IMG/VR virus record: IMGVR_UViG_3300025732_002031 | Coordinates: 1-24,003 of that record | DNA length: 24,003 nt | Direction: 5' to 3' (one strand) | Source: a virus | Part shown: positions 14,159-21,100 of the stretch, piece after piece | How the letters are laid out: every line of letters starts with the position of its first letter | Numbering within the stretch: position 1 is the stretch's first letter | Translations under genes and position numbers: made by a program | The notes under the pieces: generated by a model | Seen by the model: the letters and a program-made list of their open reading frames with translations, nothing else | Told to the model about the DNA's origin: nothing | Databases searched by the model: none

Positions 14159-14571
14159 TTGATCGCCCCCATCTTCCGGAGTAACTCGTCTGTCGCGTCT
14201 GCGTCGTTATTGACCTTTTTCTTCTTAACGGCCCGGTACTCTAACCAATACTTATCTAGGGTTTCTAGTGTCCAGCTAAGCTCATCCCCAAACTTCTTAT
14301 CCATCCAGTCAATCCCCCGATTTACTTCTTCGGCGTTCCCGTCTGTCCTCTCTAAAAGCTCGTTGATCCTCTTATAGAACCGACCATAGTCCCTAGACCG
14401 GATCTCTTTAATAGGGAACCCCTTGACATCGCAGTAGTGGAATAAAACCTTGTTGAGTGTGTCTTTATCCATTTTTATATAGCCCGACTTAAACGCTCTT
14501 TCCTTTGGATATGTATTTATCTTTGGGAAAGGGGTAACTACGTTTATCGGGATAACCTTTTGGCTTTTCAC
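14155..14571 (-). CDS. putative replication-associated phage protein, 138 aa
   Basis: No clear family is recognised. After a Pro-rich start there is a helical region (YGRFYKRINELLERTDG) and a block IDWMDKKFGDELSWTLETLDKYWLEY. That block resembles the C-terminal segment of phage replication or helicase-loader proteins, in which a Trp-containing helix pair precedes a disordered end. This is a weak resemblance. The start is GTG at 14571 with no strong ribosome site. A later ATG (codon 34) is possible but has none either. The stop overlaps the next gene by ATGA. Confidence 0.6.
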   Translation of the reverse strand: MKSQKVIPINVVTPFPKINTYPKERAFKSGYIKMDKDTLNKVLFHYCDVKGFPIKEIRSRDYGRFYKRINELLERTDGNAEEVNRGIDWMDKKFGDELSWTLETLDKYWLEYRAVKKKKVNNDADATDELLRKMGAIK

Positions 14572-14699
14572 CTTGGGCGTTACCAGCCCTCAGCACTTCA
14601 CTTTATCCAAAGTCGGGGTGGACAGGTTGTAGTCGGGTTTATCGCGTCCATGCTTCCCCTCTGATCCGAGCCGTATCGGTAGCGTTCTCAACAGAGTCG
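14572..14699. other. 128-base gap without a confident gene
   Basis: This is the only other sizeable gap in the early operon. The minus strand holds a 33-codon frame from TTG at 14691 to TGA at 14590 without a ribosome site, and two small hairpins (GGGC/GCCC just before the 138-aa gene and CCGA/TCGG near 14675). No promoter with good -35 and -10 boxes was seen. It may be a leader or an unrecognised short gene. Confidence 0.3.
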
Positions 14700-14936
14700 C
14701 TAGGTTTGAAACAAAAGTTGTCCGTTAGCTTCTACTTCCTGCTTTACATATCGGAACCAGGAGTGTTGGACTCCGTTTACCCACTCTGTTCGGTTCTCGA
14801 TAGTCATTCCTGAATCTCGTAACTCTTTAACGCGCGCCCCGTATTGGGCGATGTGCATATCCAATATCCGGTAAAGAGGAATCCATTGGTTAGCACAGCT
14901 TTCAAACATCGTTTTTAGGCGTTGTCTTTGCGTCAT
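14700..14936 (-). CDS. winged-helix DNA-binding protein, 78 aa
   Basis: This protein matches the small phage winged-helix pattern. A first helix region is followed by NQWIPLYRILDMHIAQYGARVKELR, where the recognition helix is the QYGARVKELR segment, then the wing GMTIENRTEW...G...SWFRYV. Such proteins bind DNA, often as regulators or as accessory replication factors. The ATG overlaps the stop of the preceding gene by ATGA without its own ribosome site, so it depends on coupling. It could bind the operator at 17096-17137, but nothing in the sequence proves a target. Confidence 0.75.
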   Translation of the reverse strand: MTQRQRLKTMFESCANQWIPLYRILDMHIAQYGARVKELRDSGMTIENRTEWVNGVQHSWFRYVKQEVEANGQLLFQT

Positions 14937-15133
14937 CGGGCCGCGTCGATTAACTTCTTCTCGACCATCAGGGCTTCTTGAATGGTCTTTAGGTTGTTTT
15001 GTTGTTTCTTAACTTCGTTTTCGGCGAGCTTGTGCTGATGGCTCGCCGTAGTTTCTTCGTCTATTGCCTGGTTAAGCAATTTCTTTTGGGCCTCTAGCTT
15101 ACTAATTAACTCTCGAAGATAGTCACCACTCAT
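14933..15133 (-). CDS. coiled-coil protein, 66 aa
   Basis: This is a highly charged, helical protein with heptad-like hydrophobic spacing (LREL, KLEAQKKLLNQAIDEE, NNLKTIQEALMVEKK), likely a coiled coil. The frame extends to a TTG at 15154, but the ATG at 15133 overlaps the preceding stop as ATGA and has GAGAAAG upstream, so it is the better start. No enzymatic motif is present. Its place between the zinc-ribbon and winged-helix proteins suggests a structural or accessory role in DNA metabolism. Confidence 0.7.
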   Translation of the reverse strand: MSGDYLRELISKLEAQKKLLNQAIDEETTASHQHKLAENEVKKQQNNLKTIQEALMVEKKLIDAAR

Positions 15134-15447
15134 TCTTTCTCTGCTCTCTGCCAATCTAGGGCCTTTGTATCCTCATTCTTGCGGAAGTAATAAGCGTCAC
15201 CCGTGGTGGACTTACCCAGGGTTAAACCTGCATTACACGCCTTGCAAGACACTTTGATATACTTAAACTTCTTCTCTTTGGTTTCGTAGGCGAAAAGGGC
15301 CAGCCGGTTAGACTCGCATAGGCCGCAAGCGGAAAGGTCGTGAAAGCTGATCTTCTGGCTCTCTACCAGGACTTCCCACAGGTCTTTCCCCTCGAAAGAG
15401 AAGCTGTAAGTGTTAGTTCCGATCTTTTTTTGAATAGTCAATCTCAT
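15130..15447 (-). CDS. phage zinc-ribbon protein, 105 aa
   Basis: The protein begins MRLTIQKKIGTNTYSFSFEG, a beta-rich N-terminus followed by a helix. It has two Cys pairs: CGLC at about residue 41 and CKAC at about 68, spaced as in a zinc ribbon. Phages often carry proteins of this kind next to exonucleases or single-strand annealing/binding proteins, and here it directly follows the Cas4-like nuclease. A DNA-binding accessory role is likely but not shown. A strong GGAGGT site, encoded in the last codons of the nuclease gene, precedes its ATG. Confidence 0.75.
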   Translation of the reverse strand: MRLTIQKKIGTNTYSFSFEGKDLWEVLVESQKISFHDLSACGLCESNRLALFAYETKEKKFKYIKVSCKACNAGLTLGKSTTGDAYYFRKNEDTKALDWQRAEKE

Positions 15448-16109
15448 CAGTTACCTCCGTTTTTTGTCCAAACACTTCCCCCAAATTCCTTGCACTTGTC
15501 TTTCCAAGAGCAATAGGAACATTCTTTTCCTTCATAGGCGCGTGGGATAGCGTCAGGGACTTCTTGTTTTTGCCAAATATCAATCAGGATTCCTTCTTCT
15601 TTGGCGACTTCCTCGGTCCACTGCTCAAGAGGAAATCCGTACTCCTCGATACATAAGTCGTCTTTTGAGATAAAGATTAACCTTCCCCACTTCTTGCCTA
15701 GGTGCTTGGCGTAAAACATAACTTGGAGAATGTTATTTTTCTTTTTCTCATTAACGTCGTAGGAGTCTTTTTTCATGTACCAAAAGCCCTTTGAATGTTG
15801 GCTCTTAATATCACCTACATATTCCTCGGTTACGAAGTCCGCGTAGCCGCAGAAGTGTTCCGTTTCGACTTTAACCTCGACCTGTTCAGGTTTTAAAAGG
15901 TTCTGCACTAGATCGTGGAATAAGTGACCGGCTTCAAAGACTCTTAAACTTCTTTTATCCGGCGGGTTCGTTTGCGGTTCGTTCTTACGGTTCCAATACT
16001 GCGCGCGGTAACAACGCCCTAACATAGATGGGGAGTATTTACCGGAACGGACTCGGTTCGGGTCACGACGTGAAGCGATATGATTATCGACTAATTCTTG
16101 GACGGTCAT
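15447..16109 (-). CDS. Cas4/RecB-like PD-(D/E)XK nuclease with Fe-S cluster
   Basis: This 220-aa nuclease has the RecB-family motifs GHLFHDL (about 61-67), CGYADFV with D91, GDIKSQ giving the D-x-K pair D100/K102, and the helix ILQVMFYAKHL (Q129, Y133). Four cysteines, C33 in LGRCYR and C197, C200, C206 in CSYCSWKDKC, are spaced as the [4Fe-4S] ligands of Cas4/AddB-type nucleases. Such phage enzymes act as DNA exonucleases in recombination and replication. There is no CRISPR array nearby, so it is not a CRISPR Cas4. It has a perfect GGAGGT ribosome site, overlaps the upstream gene by ATGA and ends in TGATG with the zinc-ribbon gene. Confidence 0.93.
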   Translation of the reverse strand: MTVQELVDNHIASRRDPNRVRSGKYSPSMLGRCYRAQYWNRKNEPQTNPPDKRSLRVFEAGHLFHDLVQNLLKPEQVEVKVETEHFCGYADFVTEEYVGDIKSQHSKGFWYMKKDSYDVNEKKKNNILQVMFYAKHLGKKWGRLIFISKDDLCIEEYGFPLEQWTEEVAKEEGILIDIWQKQEVPDAIPRAYEGKECSYCSWKDKCKEFGGSVWTKNGGN

Positions 16110-16279
16110 TTTTTACCTCCAAGGTAGTCTTGAAACTCTCTGTCAATTTGCTTCATAATCTCATCGTGGGCTTCTCGCTGAGCATCAAAGTTATACTCAT
16201 TGACAAACTCCAACCCAGCCTTAAAACCTTCTAAAAACTCTCTTGACTTAAACTTCGTGTATTTTTCGGGGATAATCAT
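16106..16279 (-). CDS. small charged protein, 57 aa
   Basis: The product starts MIIPEKYTKFKSREFLEGF and is a soluble, mostly helical, acidic protein of unknown function. The frame is open 15 codons further upstream, but the ATG at 16279 has GGAGGT at ideal spacing and overlaps the stop of the gene before it as ATGA, so it is chosen. Its final codons (Gly-Gly-Lys-Lys) form the ribosome site of the nuclease gene. Confidence 0.7.
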   Translation of the reverse strand: MIIPEKYTKFKSREFLEGFKAGLEFVNEYNFDAQREAHDEIMKQIDREFQDYLGGKK

Positions 16280-16482
16280 TTGCCACCTCCAGGGTTCATA
16301 AACTTGTCTATCGCCGCGGCCCATGCCCGGTTGATAGTTCGGACGTTTTCTAAGTAATCAATCTCTACTGCTAGTTCTTCTTTCAATGCTTCCATTCGGG
16401 CGATGTCGGACTTGATCTTAGAGATCAGTTCCTTTTCGCTCATTTCGTCGTTCTTCGTCTTGTAATTCTTGTAAATCGTCAT
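16276..16482 (-). CDS. coiled-coil protein, 68 aa
   Basis: After a short basic start (MTIYKNYKTKND) the protein is a long charged helix (KIKSDIARMEALKEELAVEIDYLENV) with coiled-coil character, ending NPGGGK. GGAGG six bases before the ATG supports the full-length start over the internal ATG at codon 14. Its first 65 bases are also read in another frame as the end of the 42-aa gene. No family is recognised. Confidence 0.7.
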   Translation of the reverse strand: MTIYKNYKTKNDEMSEKELISKIKSDIARMEALKEELAVEIDYLENVRTINRAWAAAIDKFMNPGGGK

Positions 16483-16546
16483 AAGTGTCCTCCTTTGGTT
16501 CGCTCCAGGGTTCGTCGTACGATTGTAAATTTTCTAGGGGAGGCAT
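16418..16546 (-). CDS. small acidic protein, 42 aa, overlapping gene
   Basis: The product (MPPLENLQSYDEPWSEPKED then a Glu/Arg-rich end) is acidic and probably disordered. It has one of the best ribosome sites in the window, GGGAGGTGA four bases from the ATG, and its start overlaps the upstream stop as TAATG. It runs 65 bases into the next gene in a different frame and itself contains that gene's GGAGG site. It is a real small gene by its signals. Its function is unknown. Confidence 0.7.
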   Translation of the reverse strand: MPPLENLQSYDEPWSEPKEDTYDDLQELQDEERRNERKGTDL

Positions 16547-16776
16547 TATTCACCTCCCTTTTTGATGGGTTTCTCCACACACTGAATCTCTACCTTCATT
16601 CCAGGAAACTTCTTCTCCATCTCTTTAAGCTGGTAATAGGCTTTCTTCATATCCTTATCTAGCTCGGAAGGATCGCTACACTCTGCCGAATGAGCCGGTA
16701 AGGACAAAAGAAGAAGTCCTAAAAGAATCCAAATAGGCCCGAGATACAACAGTAAATAGATAATTTCTCTACGCAT
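16546..16776 (-). CDS. small exported protein with signal peptide, 76 aa
   Basis: The N-terminus has a basic start, a long hydrophobic run (IIYLLLYLGPIWILLGLLLLSL) and a likely signal peptidase site after PAHSA. The mature part is about 45 residues with two cysteines (AECSDP and IQCVE) that could form a disulfide, and a central charged helix. It would act outside the inner membrane. Rz1-like spanin subunits are also small and exported, but no lipobox or Pro-rich tail is seen, so I do not assign that. It overlaps the upstream gene by 8 bases. Confidence 0.72.
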   Translation of the reverse strand: MRREIIYLLLYLGPIWILLGLLLLSLPAHSAECSDPSELDKDMKKAYYQLKEMEKKFPGMKVEIQCVEKPIKKGGE

Positions 16777-17056
16777 GAATAATCCCCCCTAAGATAGCTC
16801 CCATGATGACTACTAGAACCATCCCCAAACAAACAGCTACCACTAAAGCACTCCACTCCTGATCTTCTGTTTCTACGAGTTTCATACTTCCTCCAATTTG
16901 TATGGAGGGGGTGAGAGGTAAGGTCGCTTGATGTCGGGCAGGCCCCCATCCATAAGTAAAGGCAGGGAAAGGCCCCTGGAGGGAGGACACGCCGTGGCTT
17001 TTGGCTTTTGGTGTGATTTTACCTTCCCCTACCTTAGATTTTTTTGTGTTAACCAT
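16769..17056 (-). CDS. small membrane protein with two possible starts (95 or 38 aa)
   Basis: This is the first gene after the operon promoter. The frame ends in one hydrophobic helix (ALVVAVCLGMVLVVIMGAI). Two ATGs each have a strong ribosome site: 17056 (GGAGG, five bases away) gives 95 residues with a basic, Gly/Pro-rich head, and 16885 (GGAGG, four bases away) gives a 38-residue peptide that is mostly the helix. The frame is open further to 17083 without a better site. One frame making a long and a short form of a membrane peptide recalls dual-start holins, although those have more helices. Which forms are made is unknown. Confidence 0.65.
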   Translation of the reverse strand: MVNTKKSKVGEGKITPKAKSHGVSSLQGPFPAFTYGWGPARHQATLPLTPSIQIGGSMKLVETEDQEWSALVVAVCLGMVLVVIMGAILGGIIHA

Positions 17057-17095
17057 TTCTCCCTCCAGAGTAAAAGTATTCATCGACGAAGATTG

Positions 17096-17137
17096 TTAAG
17101 ATTTTGTGAGTTATCGAGAATCACAAAACAATCTTAA
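17096..17137. promoter_or_regulatory. operator-like inverted repeat over the early promoter
   Basis: The left arm TTAAGATTTTGTGA (17096-17109) pairs with the right arm at 17121-17137, with one 3-base bulge. The core TTTTGTGA/TCACAAAA is perfect and separated by eleven bases. It covers the -10 box and the expected transcription start of the leftward promoter, the usual position for a repressor operator. A hairpin in the leader RNA is the alternative. No U-tract follows on the minus strand, so it is not a standard terminator. Confidence 0.6.
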
Positions 17138-17159
17138 TTCACATAAATAAACTTGTCAA
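17131..17159 (-). promoter_or_regulatory. sigma70-type promoter of the leftward operon
   Basis: On the minus strand there is a perfect TTGACA (17159-17154), a 17-base spacer and TAAGAT (17136-17131). The predicted start is near 17124, about 70 bases before the ATG at 17056. It is the best-placed strong promoter for the tightly packed operon reaching to at least 12986. It lies just after the tail appendage gene, so it also separates late from early genes. Confidence 0.8.
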
Positions 17160-17172
17160 TAGTTTTTTTAAA

Positions 17173-17859
17173 TTAATTTTTAAGTATTGCCACAGTGATG
17201 TATTTCGTGTCAACCGCCGCGAACGAAGTGTTGATGGTGCTGATCGTGATTTTCTGCGTCGAGGTCGTCGTACCATCTTTAATCTTCCCCCCTAGAAAGT
17301 TAGTCGTCCCTCCCCCGGAAATAATAACCGCATAGTTCGTGTTTGAGAACGTAGGCACGAAAAACACCGTATAATCCCCTGTCCCGTTCTTGATAACCGA
17401 GGAAGATGTGGCATAAACCGCCGTTGGAGTGATCGGGTTTGAGCCCGTCCCGTCAAAAGTAACCCAAGCCGTTACCTTATTAGATACGTCTGCTATATCG
17501 TCTGCCTGTTCCTGGGCCATTAAAGTTAACCGGTCAATATCCGTTTCTAAGGTATTAGCCGGGAATTGAGAGTAATCGTCATAATCCGAGGACTGTGTTA
17601 AGCTAGACTCCCTTTTAACCACCTGTGTATAAGTGGTCGCATAAGTAGGGTTTACTCGGACAGTCCCACCTATCCCACTGGTATTGATCGTTACCGTGTA
17701 GTCTGTGTTATAGACTAATCGGGTTTCCTGACCAGTAGCCGTTACCCTCTCGATTAGCTTGATGTCTGACTCATATCCGGGAACCGCGCGGAAGGTAAAG
17801 GTTAAATTCTGCTGTCCACCGGAGAAAAGTTGCGTTGAATTGGTTGTTGATACTGTCAT
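17173..17859 (-). CDS. tail appendage protein with T7-fibre-like attachment region
   Basis: In this 228-aa protein, residues 1-130 are a beta-rich domain followed by YDDYSQFPANTLETDIDRLT (93-112) and the helix LMAQEQADDI. This is the Phe-Pro-Ala...Glu-x-x-x-Asp-Arg pattern that ends the tail-attachment domain of T7-like fibres and many podovirus tailspikes. The C-terminal part (about 135-228) is a small Ser/Thr/Gly-rich beta domain (YTVFFVPTFSNTNYAVII) like a fibre tip. It is short for a receptor-binding fibre, so it may be an adaptor that carries another fibre, or a compact fibre. AGGAGG precedes the ATG. Confidence 0.85.
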   Translation of the reverse strand: MTVSTTNSTQLFSGGQQNLTFTFRAVPGYESDIKLIERVTATGQETRLVYNTDYTVTINTSGIGGTVRVNPTYATTYTQVVKRESSLTQSSDYDDYSQFPANTLETDIDRLTLMAQEQADDIADVSNKVTAWVTFDGTGSNPITPTAVYATSSSVIKNGTGDYTVFFVPTFSNTNYAVIISGGGTTNFLGGKIKDGTTTSTQKITISTINTSFAAVDTKYITVAILKN

Positions 17860-17877
17860 GGTGCCTCCTGATTATTG

Positions 17878-17906
17878 TTGCTTTATATATGCCTTAGTGG
17901 TATAGT
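17878..17906 (+). promoter_or_regulatory. promoter for the plus-strand membrane protein gene
   Basis: TTGCTT, a 17-base spacer and TATAGT end six bases before the GTG at 17913. Transcription would begin at or next to the start codon, giving a leaderless mRNA. It lies in the 53-base gap upstream of the divergent tail appendage gene. Confidence 0.6.
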
Positions 17907-17912
17907 GAGCGC

Positions 17913-18155
17913 GTGAAAGTTAATAAAGAAAAGATGGTTAGGTTTATATTTTGGGTTACGTTCTTCTCATCTATTATTGGGCCAGCCATGGCTCTTTATT
18001 ATTTTATGGTTAACAAATATATTGACTCGGATTTTGCTCTTTTTTTCTCCTTAGCTTACTTTTATGTCCATGCTTTCTTATTTAATAAACTGATACGAAT
18101 GGGGCCGCGCGCTCTAGATAGCTTGGATGATATACTAAAAAATACTCAACGCTAG
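17913..18155 (+). CDS. two-helix membrane protein on the opposite strand
   Basis: This 80-aa protein has two hydrophobic helices (FIFWVTFFSSIIGPAMALYYF and FALFFSLAYFYVHAFLF) and a basic C-terminal tail (about 60-80). It is read against the direction of the virion genes on both sides, has its own promoter, and starts with GTG. No Shine-Dalgarno site is present, which suits leaderless translation; the ATG at codon 8 is the alternative. Its TAG and the TAG of the convergent 1234-aa gene share the four bases CTAG. It looks like a moron, perhaps for host-membrane alteration, superinfection exclusion or lysis. No family is recognised. Confidence 0.65.
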   Translation: MKVNKEKMVRFIFWVTFFSSIIGPAMALYYFMVNKYIDSDFALFFSLAYFYVHAFLFNKLIRMGPRALDSLDDILKNTQR

Positions 18156-21100
18156 TCACGCACCCTTCTTTTATTATCTTTTAGCTTATTATTCACTGAT
18201 TCTGCTATTGTCGTTGATCCAGGCACCCCGGCTAAAGCCCCTCCAGCACCTAAAACTTTTACAGCCCCTTTTAGTTTTGTCTTTGACTTTTCCCCTTTAG
18301 CAACCGTAGATGCTCCATCAAATACATCATTCATGGTTTTGATAATAGGCACAGGATTTGAAGAATAAGCGATAGATGAAGATAAACTTCCAACAAGAGG
18401 AACAGTACCGATGGCCTCCTTAACCATTTCTTCTGTGAAAGTTGGCTCGTCTTTCCTCTTTGGTTTACCGGTGATAGCATTACTCATTTTTCTTGTTCCA
18501 ATACTACCAGCCAATCCGAATGTTACTAACCACAGCAAGGACATAATTGCTTTTTTATAGTTTCTGTCTTTTATCCCTAATCTGTATATTTGTCGATTAA
18601 TATTATCCCAACGCCCAAGCATGAAACTTTGGAATTGAAGGATAGTCTTATTTACAGATTGGTTTTCTGCAAGTCCATACCCTGTGGTAATAGCAAGTGG
18701 CTGATCCTTAAAAAATGATGAACCTTGGCTTTGACGCATGAGCTTTGTCGCTTCTTGGATTATATCTTTATCCGGATTAGCAAGGTCAACGGCTACGCCT
18801 CTCTCTGCGGCAATCTTTTCATAAGCCCCGGAAGCCGCAACAGAACGCATAACGCCATCCATAAACTGTAATGGAGCCATCCCAAGTCGTACAGCTTTAT
18901 CAAAATAACTATCTCCAAACTCTCGAAAAGCAACATCGTCCCCAACGGCTTTTTTGATTTCAGGGAAATGATCCATAATGAAATTACGCCATTCTTGAGA
19001 AGTGGCAATATTCGTTGCCCCTTTGGTGGCGTATTTCTCGCCCATCGTTGCCATTGTGTCACCAAAAGAAGAAATCTGCACCAAAGCCGAAGATAAACGA
19101 TAAGCTAAAACCCCTGCCCCTACATTTCTTCTAAGAATATCCAGGGCCGCTATCCTTTTAGCTGAGTCAACTCCTCCCTTTCTTGCCATCAAGTCTAACC
19201 ATTGTAACCAAGCCATAGCCCCTACATCACCGAGGGATTCTCTCATTTCAGGAGAATTAACAACTTCATAATACATCTTAATATCTCGGCCCATTGTTAA
19301 CAGGTATGCAACATCGTCAAGATGCCGTCTAAATATCTTGTCTATATTTGTTTCTATTTGAACATTGCTCGTTGCGGCGCGGCTCTTTGTGAACCCCTGC
19401 TCAACTGTCTTAGTTCTCTTATTAATAGCTTCTTGCGGGCGTTGTCCGAAGCGGTCGTACATTTCTAAATCATTCATATTCTCAAAATCAGACATGAATG
19501 AAACATAGTTTTCGACTTTCCCAACAGACTCGTTATAAACCTCTTTTGAATATTGAGCAACCTGATCGAAATACTTATCAAAAGTTTCTCGCGCAAAATT
19601 ATACGCTTTTTCTTCTTCCGCACTTAATTCAATCTTAGTCGCGTCTGTTATTCCGGAGTTTAAAAGACGCTCAATCCCTCCCTCTTGTTGAGAGATAGCG
19701 TATGCCCCAATCCTATCAAAATTCCCCTCGTCAAAATCTTTTGTGAGTTCATACCACTTGCGGAAATTATCATCATTAAAAGATAAGTATTCTCCAAAAT
19801 TCTTATCTAACTCTTTCTTCATGCTCTGCATACCAGTTACATCCGCCAACCCCTCCATAGGAGTCAACCCCACTCTGGTTTTAGTGAAGTAATTTCTTAG
19901 ATTGATGTACCTATCAACCATCTTATTTGTAGATTCCCCAAGAGGAACGTTTGGTTTAGATACAGAGTTAATAGCGTGGACATCTTGAATAAGTTTTTGC
20001 TTAATCTTCTCTTTCTTTGCTTCGTAAGTAATCTCTCTTGCTCTTTGTTTTGTCTTACCAAGCCGCGCAAGATGTTCTACCTCAGCGCGAACCTTTTTTA
20101 ATTCCTCAATATCTATTTCTTGTAAAGAGGGGCGATCTAACATCGCAATAGTCTTTTCTGGTATAGGGATGTCCTTGCCTTCTGACTTTAGGCGGTTAAT
20201 GAAGTCCCTCATTTGCTCTCGTTTAGCCAAAGTCTTTCCTGACCTATTTTTTAAATCGAATCTTTCTTGGATATTCTCTATAGCTTTCTTGTATTCGACG
20301 GCCAGCCCTTCTGTTTTAACATTATTAATGTCTGAGGCGATATTCCTCCTCTCCATCTTATCAAGTAGAATGTTTATTTTCTCTTCTAACCCGACACCGA
20401 CCACCTCTCCCTTCTTATTAATCTTTGGAGCTAATGCTTTTTGTAAATCCTCCGGGGTTTGTATGTTTTTAATAGTCTTTAGAAACTTAGCTTTATCTGC
20501 CGGTTCTAATTCTGACTTATCAATCAATTCGGTTAAATCTTTCTGAGTGTCAAAAATTTCTTCCTTCGTGAAGTTCTCAGCCTGTTTAGCTGCCTTAACA
20601 CGATCACGCAGGGATTGAATAAAAGCTACCCTCTCAGAAACAACCCCACCGGTGTCTTTAATCTGACCAGTTTCTTCCCTGACAATTTTCTTTATTTTAG
20701 AAGCCGGTAGTTCTTGACTAAGCGTTTTTTCTGTTTCCTCAAATTTCTTTAATGCTTCCTTTTTAGATACATTCTCAGGTAAACTATTAACAAATTTCAA
20801 GAGCTCTCTGCTTTGTTTTGGTGAATATCCAACAAACCCTTCCCCTTGAATAGCGGCTTTAAATTCCAAGAGCTTTACTTCCTCCGTAGCTCCGCTAGGG
20901 AATAGCGTATCTTCTTTTTCAGCCAATGGAGGTAATCTAAACTGCGACATCATAGCTATTATCTGCCGCCCCTCTGCCTCGACCGTTACTCTGTTCCCCA
21001 ATATCTCCGTAACTTTCCCCAGGATAGGTTTGCCTTTAGACATTACAGTAACCGTATTCCCAACAACCGGCTTGATAGATAAACCAATAGACAAACCAGA

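Noticed and set aside
15447-16109. CRISPR-associated Cas4
   Set aside because: Fe-S PD-(D/E)XK nucleases of this kind are common in phage recombination modules, and no repeat array or cas gene is present.
16719-16949. 76-codon minus-strand frame across the small membrane genes
   Set aside because: It overlaps two genes with strong ribosome sites and has none itself; its Ser/Cys/His-rich product looks like a frame shadow.
17096-17137. rho-independent terminator
   Set aside because: The hairpin is A/T-rich, has a long loop and no following U-tract in the leftward direction; its overlap with the -10 box fits an operator better.
20169-20546. 125-codon plus-strand frame inside the 1234-aa gene
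   Set aside because: It is Ser/Leu/Phe-rich as expected for the complement of a Lys/Glu-rich coiled coil and has no start signals.
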